Assembly (NCBI RefSeq): GCF_002754245.1
Contig: NZ_PEEX01000001.1
Coordinates: 496,001 to 560,000 of the forward strand
Length of the DNA stretch: 64,000 nucleotides
Origin: Chryseobacterium sp. 52
GTDB taxonomy: Bacteria > Bacteroidota > Bacteroidia > Flavobacteriales > Weeksellaceae
Reading direction: 5' to 3'
The first letter of the stretch is position 1. Every line of letters begins with the position of its first letter. The translations under genes were made by a program, and so were the position numbers. The notes below the pieces were generated by a model, which had not been told where the DNA came from, searched no databases, and was given only the letters and a program-made list of their open reading frames with translations. Shown in pieces: positions 59,305-64,000 of this stretch.

Positions 59305-59336
59305 AAAAAACCTGCCAATAAATTGACAGGTTTTTA
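59305..59336 (-). terminator. Terminator of the rplY gene
   Basis: AAAACCTG (59307-59314) pairs with CAGGTTTT (59327-59334), flanked by an A-run on the left, which is a U-run in the minus-strand RNA. Confidence 0.8.
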
Positions 59337-59359
59337 TATTGTTTTTGAATCAGCAAATA

Positions 59360-59998
59360 TTATTCTGCTGCAGTTTCCTCTGCAGGAGCTGCACCTTCTT
59401 CAGCTACAACTTCTTCATCTTCATCATCTTCAACTACTGCACCACCTTTCATTGCATTTCTAGACATCTTAACAGCTACTACAACTGCGTTGTCCGGATG
59501 AACGAAAGAGAATCCTTCAGCTTTAAGACCTCCTACATAAAGTTTGTTACCAATTTTTAATGAAGTAACATCTACAACTACCTCATCCGGTAAGTTTGCA
59601 GGAATTGCTTTCACTTTCAATTTTCTGAAAGACTGACGTAAAACACCACCAGCCACAACACCTTTAGAACGTCCAATAAGTCTTACAGGAACTTCCATAA
59701 CCACTGGCTTATCATCTGATAACTGGTAGAAGTCTACGTGTAAAATTTTGTCCGTAATTGGGTGGAACTGAATATCCTGAAGAACTGCTGGAATTGTATT
59801 TCCGTCTAGTTCAATAGATACCGTGTGTGCTTCAGGAGTATATACTAAACCTTTGAAAGCTCTCTCTTCTGCAGAGAAGTTCAAAGGTGTTTCACCTCCA
59901 TAAACAACACAAGGAACTAATTCAGCATCACGTAAAGCTTTTGTAGACTTTTTGCCCACGCTTTCTCTTTTTGTACCTTGAATTGTAATAGATTTCAT
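59360..59998 (-). CDS. rplY: Ribosomal protein L25 / general stress protein Ctc
   Basis: 212 residues. N-terminal L25 domain binding 5S rRNA ([43 protein letters not shown]) plus the C-terminal TL5/CTC domain, and a highly acidic tail ([23 protein letters not shown]), common in Bacteroidota. It follows prs (55-bp gap) on the same strand, so the two are likely co-transcribed. Confidence 0.95.
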   Translation of the reverse strand: MKSITIQGTKRESVGKKSTKALRDAELVPCVVYGGETPLNFSAEERAFKGLVYTPEAHTVSIELDGNTIPAVLQDIQFHPITDKILHVDFYQLSDDKPVVMEVPVRLIGRSKGVVAGGVLRQSFRKLKVKAIPANLPDEVVVDVTSLKIGNKLYVGGLKAEGFSFVHPDNAVVVAVKMSRNAMKGGAVVEDDEDEEVVAEEGAAPAEETAAE

Positions 59999-60053
59999 TT
60001 ATAAAAAATTTAAAAAATTGTTCAGTTTAAATTTGCAAACCACTAAAAATCAA

Positions 60054-60992
60054 TTAAATAATAAACTTACTACTAATTGATTGGTGCTCATGAACCATCT
60101 TCATAACGTCTGCAAATAATGGGGCGCAAGATAGCACTTTTATTTTAGTTGACAAATTATTTTTAACAGGAATTGAGTCAGTTACAATAACTTCCAATAA
60201 TTTAGAGTTCTCAATATTATCGTAAGCTTTTCCGGAAAGCACCCCGTGAGTTGCCATTGCTCTTACTGATTTTGCTCCTTTCTCCATTAAAATATCTGCA
60301 GCCTTACAAAGTGTACCCGCTGTATCGATCATATCATCAATAAGGATTACATTTTTTCCTTCTACATCCCCGATAAGGAACATCTCTTCTACCACATTTG
60401 CTTTTTTTCTTTCCTTATAAGCAATTACTACTTCAGCACCCAGGTGACCTGCATAGTTCTTTGCTCTTTTTGCTCCTCCCATATCCGGTGAAGCGATAGT
60501 AAGATTATCCAGGTTTAAGGCTCTGATATAATCCACGAAAATACTTGAAGCATAAAGGTGATCTACCGGAATTTCAAAGAATCCCTGAATCTGATCAGCG
60601 TGAAGATCCATCGTCATCACTCTTGTTGCTCCTGCAGCTGTTAATAAATTAGCAACCAGCTTGGCACCTATCGGAGCTCTTGGCTTGTCTTTTCTGTCCT
60701 GTCTTGCAAGTCCGAAATAAGGAATTACAACAGTAATGCTTTTTGCGGAAGCTCTTTTCGCTGCATCAATCATCAATAGAAGTTCTAAAAGATTGTCTGC
60801 TGGCGGGAAAGTAGATCCGATTAGGAACACTCTTCCTCCTCTTACAGATTCATCCAGCACAGGCTCAAATTCCCCGTCGCTAAACTCCTGAAAGTTGATT
60901 TTTCCTAACTCTTTCCCATAATGTTGGGCAATATTTTCTGCCAAGTCCTTACTGGTTCTTGTACAAAATAGATAACTTAACTGATCGGCCAT
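60054..60992 (-). CDS. prs: Ribose-phosphate pyrophosphokinase
   Basis: 312 residues. Makes PRPP from ribose 5-phosphate and ATP for nucleotide, His and Trp synthesis. ATP-binding TRTSKDLAENIA and QEFSDGEFEPVLDE near 36-49, DLHADQIQGFF near 129-139 and the PRPP-binding loop VILIDDMIDTAGTL near 214-227. A minus-strand -7 box TAAATTTG lies at 61014-61021. Confidence 0.96.
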   Translation of the reverse strand: MADQLSYLFCTRTSKDLAENIAQHYGKELGKINFQEFSDGEFEPVLDESVRGGRVFLIGSTFPPADNLLELLLMIDAAKRASAKSITVVIPYFGLARQDRKDKPRAPIGAKLVANLLTAAGATRVMTMDLHADQIQGFFEIPVDHLYASSIFVDYIRALNLDNLTIASPDMGGAKRAKNYAGHLGAEVVIAYKERKKANVVEEMFLIGDVEGKNVILIDDMIDTAGTLCKAADILMEKGAKSVRAMATHGVLSGKAYDNIENSKLLEVIVTDSIPVKNNLSTKIKVLSCAPLFADVMKMVHEHQSISSKFII

Positions 60993-61013
60993 TTTTACTT
61001 TTTAAAGATTTTG

Positions 61014-61021
61014 CAAATTTA
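61014..61021 (-). promoter_or_regulatory. -7 promoter box of prs-rplY
   Basis: Reads TAAATTTG on the minus strand, 22 bp upstream of the prs ATG. Confidence 0.55.
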
Positions 61022-61053
61022 AAAAAAAACCACAAGAATTAGTCTTGTGGTTT
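61021..61053 (-). terminator. Terminator of the SGNH/FadL operon
   Basis: AAACCACAAGA (61027-61037) and TCTTGTGGTTT (61043-61053) are complements; the A-run at the left gives the U-tract in minus-strand RNA. Confidence 0.85.
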
Positions 61054-61077
61054 CTAAGTTTTTATTTTCCTGTATTA

Positions 61078-62640
61078 TTACGGGAATTTTACGCCTGAAT
61101 ATTTATTAGGATCTACCTGTGGTAGCGTAGATCTGTACTTCATATTGATTGTTTTTATAAATTCGTTAGCAACGACAGCATATCCTCTTCCTGTAAGGTG
61201 AACCCCATCAAGAGAGAAAGCTCCTCCGGTTACAAATTTAGCAGTATATTTCACTCCATCATAAGAAATACCCGATTTCCCATTAAGCTCAATCATTTTA
61301 GAATTAGCATCTACAAAAGCTAATCCATAAGAATCAGCAAGTGATTTTATAGAACTATTATAGGCATCTACAGCAGTCTTCACGTAAGCCGTTTCTGTTT
61401 TTGTCAATACATGCTGATTTTGTAGTGGGTAAGAAATTCCATACACATTCACAGGAGATGGTACCCCAGGTGCAGTAGTTCCAATCAGAGAACTTGTTGT
61501 AAGAAGGATATAATCTTCTGATGTAGCCTGTCTTGCCTGTCCGAAGATTTGTCCAAACGCAGCTGCTGTAGGCGCTCCTAAGGAAGGAGTTAAGGCAGCA
61601 GTAAGCTGTGCAGACAGATCTGTAAGAGCAACATCTTTTATTAAAACAGGGTTTGAAGAAGTAGAAGAAAGCAAATTAATTCTGTCTCCAGCTCCAAAAG
61701 CAGTAAGCGCTTGTTTTAATGGTCCGTATAAGCTTGCATTAAGTGTTGCTAAATTCGCTCCTAAAGTTGTTGGCGTTAAAGGATTGTAAGGAACTGTCGT
61801 AAAGAAAGGAATAGAGGTAACATAAGGAATATTTGCAATCACTCCTTTTGTTGTTCCTACACTTTTAAGACCGTCCAGTACTGCCTTAATAGATCCTGCT
61901 ACAAGATTAGGATCAGAAATATCATTTGATTTATAAGTCTGCGGATTTACATTGCCATTCTGAACGGTTGCTGTAGTATAAGTAGTAACTCCTCCTACAG
62001 TCTGAGAATTCGTTCCTCCATTGGTCGCATAAGATAATACATCATTATTTCCAATCCAAAGAGAGAAGAATGTAGCTTTCTGAGCCATTGCATCTGCTAA
62101 AACAGACGTTGTTGCAGAAGTAGCAAATCTTACAAAATATGGATTTGCAGTTCCGGTAGCTAATCCTGCCCCACTTCCGTAACCTGGTGCAACCAGATGG
62201 AAAGATTTTGCTCCGGGAACCCCCATATTTTGGTAAGGTCCACCGGCAGTTACATTATCCAATGCAGCAGCGGGACTGCTTGGAACGGGACCTAAACTTC
62301 CGTTGGCAGCCACTTGAAGAGTCAGTTTTCCAGGAAAGCCAGGCAATCCGATAAATCCTCCTACATCATTGGGTATCAAAGGCTGTTTAAATGCTCCGCC
62401 ACCTGCAAGCTGCATTTGTGCGGCAATCATACTTGGATAAGATTCATTCTGCCCACTACTGTAAAGCGCTCCATCTCTGTACCCTGAAGTCAGGGAGTTT
62501 CCTAAGGAAATATATTTTGAGAAGTCTGCATCTCCTTTAGTCACCTGGATATCTTTTACATCAGTATCAAAATCATTATTACAACTTGTTGTAAGAAGAA
62601 GTGCAGAAACCGCAAGTGTTGATATTATAATTTTTTTCAT
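61078..62640 (-). CDS. SGNH/GDSL-family lipase or esterase, lipoprotein
   Basis: 520 residues. Lipoprotein signal with Cys20 (LLTTSC). Block I is GNSLTS near 47-52 with the catalytic Ser, the oxyanion-hole block III is WIGNNDVLSY near 186-195, and the catalytic Asp-His are in DGVHLTGRGY near 485-494. Middle region is low-complexity Ala/Ser/Thr/Gly-rich. Ten bp after the FadL gene; likely feeds released fatty acids to FadL. Confidence 0.92.
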   Translation of the reverse strand: MKKIIISTLAVSALLLTTSCNNDFDTDVKDIQVTKGDADFSKYISLGNSLTSGYRDGALYSSGQNESYPSMIAAQMQLAGGGAFKQPLIPNDVGGFIGLPGFPGKLTLQVAANGSLGPVPSSPAAALDNVTAGGPYQNMGVPGAKSFHLVAPGYGSGAGLATGTANPYFVRFATSATTSVLADAMAQKATFFSLWIGNNDVLSYATNGGTNSQTVGGVTTYTTATVQNGNVNPQTYKSNDISDPNLVAGSIKAVLDGLKSVGTTKGVIANIPYVTSIPFFTTVPYNPLTPTTLGANLATLNASLYGPLKQALTAFGAGDRINLLSSTSSNPVLIKDVALTDLSAQLTAALTPSLGAPTAAAFGQIFGQARQATSEDYILLTTSSLIGTTAPGVPSPVNVYGISYPLQNQHVLTKTETAYVKTAVDAYNSSIKSLADSYGLAFVDANSKMIELNGKSGISYDGVKYTAKFVTGGAFSLDGVHLTGRGYAVVANEFIKTINMKYRSTLPQVDPNKYSGVKFP

Positions 62641-62650
62641 AGTCTTTCAA

Positions 62651-63889
62651 TTAAAAAGGGTTATACGATAAACCTAAACCAAAGTAAAACGCTTTAGCTT
62701 TCGCCTGTCCGTTAAAGCCTAGAGCAGCATTTCTTACATCTCTGGCCTGAGGAATGGCATATCCTCCTGCTACATCAACTCCAAACTGCTTTAGTTTAAA
62801 GCCAAAACCACCGGTAATTACATAGGTATTGAATGACGGAGTTTCCGGAATAAAGTTATCATCAGTATAAGGTGATTCGTCATAGTAAGCACCTAAACGT
62901 CCAAAGATCATATCTGTGAATGCATACTGTGTACCTAATCTAACTGTTTTAGAATTTCTGAAATTCTTAGGAGCTACCAGGATAGTAGGATCTGGCTGAT
63001 TTCCTACCGGAGCATTAGCAAAATCTAACGTCAGCTTGCTGTATCTTTCCCATCCGTGATAGTTAAAATCAGCTGAAACCAACCATTTTGGTGTCACTTT
63101 ATACGTTAAACCGATTGTATATTCTTCTACTAACGGAAGTGTTGCTGTAAATTTATCCTGTCCTGTACTTGGATCCAATCCTAACAAAGGATAGATAGCC
63201 GCAGACGGGAACTTAAATGTCGCAGTTCCATTCTTAGCCTTCATATCAATAGGTGAACGGTATGCAATACTGATGTCTAATTTCGGATCTGGTCTGAAAT
63301 AGAATCCGAATCCGTAACCGCTACCGCTTGCTTTTTCGTCTTTAATATTTAATTCGCCACCAAACTGCGTCACCGCTTTATCCCAGTCTACTTTACCTTT
63401 TGCATAAATATAGCTTGCCCCAAATGATACCCAGGGAGCCAGTTTCACAGAAACCATAGGCTGAAAATAAAAGCTCTTAAGCTCCAGTTTCTGCACCATT
63501 TCTTTCCCTTCCCAGTCACTAGGCCACTGGATAGTACTTCCGAAAGGTGTTGTAAAACTGAAACCAACAGACAGGTTTTCTATCGGTCTATAAGCAACCG
63601 CAGCATATAACGGAGTACCTAGAGGATTATCTGTTTCAGTACTCTGTAAGGTATTCAAGTTTTGAAAAGTAACTTTATTACTTGCACCAAACCCTCCTGC
63701 TACTATACTCAGTTTAGAAGGAATGAATGACATACCCGCTGGGTTAAAGAATGCCACACTTGCATCTTCGGCATGAGCACTAGTATGTGCCATTGCCAAT
63801 TGTTTCACTCCCTGCAGAGATACCCTGAAGCCTCCTGCGTAAGATAAAACACCCGCCAATAAAGCAGTTGATACTAATATTTTTTTCAT
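62651..63889 (-). CDS. FadL/OmpP1-family outer-membrane transporter
   Basis: 412 residues. Signal peptide (to about residue 18), then FADL features: the N-terminal hatch segment GGFRVSLQGVKQLAMAHTSAHAEDASVAFFNPAGMSFI with the NPA(G) motif, and a beta barrel with repeated aromatic strands. Imports long-chain fatty acids or other hydrophobic compounds. Operon with the SGNH lipoprotein. A minus-strand -7 box TATATTTG (63909-63916) lies 19 bp upstream. Confidence 0.94.
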   Translation of the reverse strand: MKKILVSTALLAGVLSYAGGFRVSLQGVKQLAMAHTSAHAEDASVAFFNPAGMSFIPSKLSIVAGGFGASNKVTFQNLNTLQSTETDNPLGTPLYAAVAYRPIENLSVGFSFTTPFGSTIQWPSDWEGKEMVQKLELKSFYFQPMVSVKLAPWVSFGASYIYAKGKVDWDKAVTQFGGELNIKDEKASGSGYGFGFYFRPDPKLDISIAYRSPIDMKAKNGTATFKFPSAAIYPLLGLDPSTGQDKFTATLPLVEEYTIGLTYKVTPKWLVSADFNYHGWERYSKLTLDFANAPVGNQPDPTILVAPKNFRNSKTVRLGTQYAFTDMIFGRLGAYYDESPYTDDNFIPETPSFNTYVITGGFGFKLKQFGVDVAGGYAIPQARDVRNAALGFNGQAKAKAFYFGLGLSYNPF

Positions 63890-63908
63890 AGACTGTTATT
63901 ATATAACC

Positions 63909-63916
63909 CAAATATA
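63909..63916 (-). promoter_or_regulatory. -7 promoter box of the FadL/SGNH operon
   Basis: Reads TATATTTG on the minus strand, matching TAnnTTTG. Confidence 0.55.
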
Positions 63917-64000
63917 AAATTATTTTGAATACGCCTGTTAATATTTCTTAATATTTTAAACAATATCCCAAAAGAAAATTATGTTTAAAATAGCACTTTA

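Noticed and set aside
1-64000. CRISPR array, tRNA or rRNA genes, insertion sequences
   Set aside because: No regular short direct repeats with spacers, no cloverleaf-like sequence with a typical T-arm, and no transposase-like protein were found on reading both strands.

Overview
The window is a chromosomal segment of a Bacteroidota bacterium of the Flavobacteriia, most likely Chryseobacterium or a close Weeksellaceae relative. This rests on the protein families (type III glutamine synthetase, FadL/OmpP1, eukaryote-type glycyl-tRNA synthetase, DUF6909, secreted proteins with 'GINT-P-LH-DG' repeats), AT-rich intergenic DNA, weak Shine-Dalgarno signals, and the many copies of the Bacteroidota -7 promoter box TAnnTTTG upstream of genes. 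I saw no tRNA, rRNA, CRISPR array, transposase or integrase.

Layout. 1-9.9 kb: housekeeping and surface genes (partial unknown gene, pyrD, a TruC-like pseudouridine synthase, glyS, secreted unknowns, an M48 protease, a serine hydrolase). 9.9-15.9 kb: a membrane-anchored TPR/AraC regulator, three tandem paralogous secreted proteins, and a TetR-SDR pair. 15.9-19.0 kb: umuC and a CPA1 Na+/H+ antiporter. 19.2-29.8 kb: an accessory locus (below). 29.8-45.4 kb: tadA, a TonB-C-like protein, membrane proteins, a duplicated secreted pair, a GNAT acetyltransferase, coaX, an M23 peptidase, an M1 peptidase, a DinB-like protein, DUF6909, type III glutamine synthetase, an NlpC/P60 lipoprotein and a pentapeptide-repeat protein. 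45.5-51.1 kb: the rod-shape operon mreB-mreC-mreD-mrdA-rodA. 51.5-56.7 kb: hemA-hemC-(DUF1287)-(amidase)-hemD-hemE. 56.9-63.9 kb: nitroreductase, a hidden 41-aa cysteine-rich peptide gene, sufS, rplY/ctc, prs, and an SGNH-hydrolase/FadL operon.

The most interesting region is 19.2-29.8 kb, with an outlying site at 17.34 kb. An M15 endolysin-like peptidase, a patatin-like phospholipase, a 56-aa acidic protein, two proteins sharing an N-terminal 'FENGD..FWEWQD.YWHK' module (one with BspA-type leucine-rich repeats, one tail-fibre-like), an unrecognised 1246-aa protein, an AT-rich unknown gene and a WYL-domain regulator are clustered. Five promoters in this cluster, plus one next to umuC, carry a 15-bp near-palindrome (consensus CGWCA-N5-TGTCG) placed exactly 11 bp before the TAnnTTTG box, where the -33 element would normally be. 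The WYL gene has one in its own promoter. This looks like a dedicated regulon controlled by the WYL protein. The layout (TGTCG, 11 bp, TA) resembles the mycobacterial PafBC (WYL) DNA-damage promoter as I recall it. Function is inference: a stress-induced lytic, toxin or particle module is plausible, but no phage capsid, terminase, portal or sheath gene is visible.
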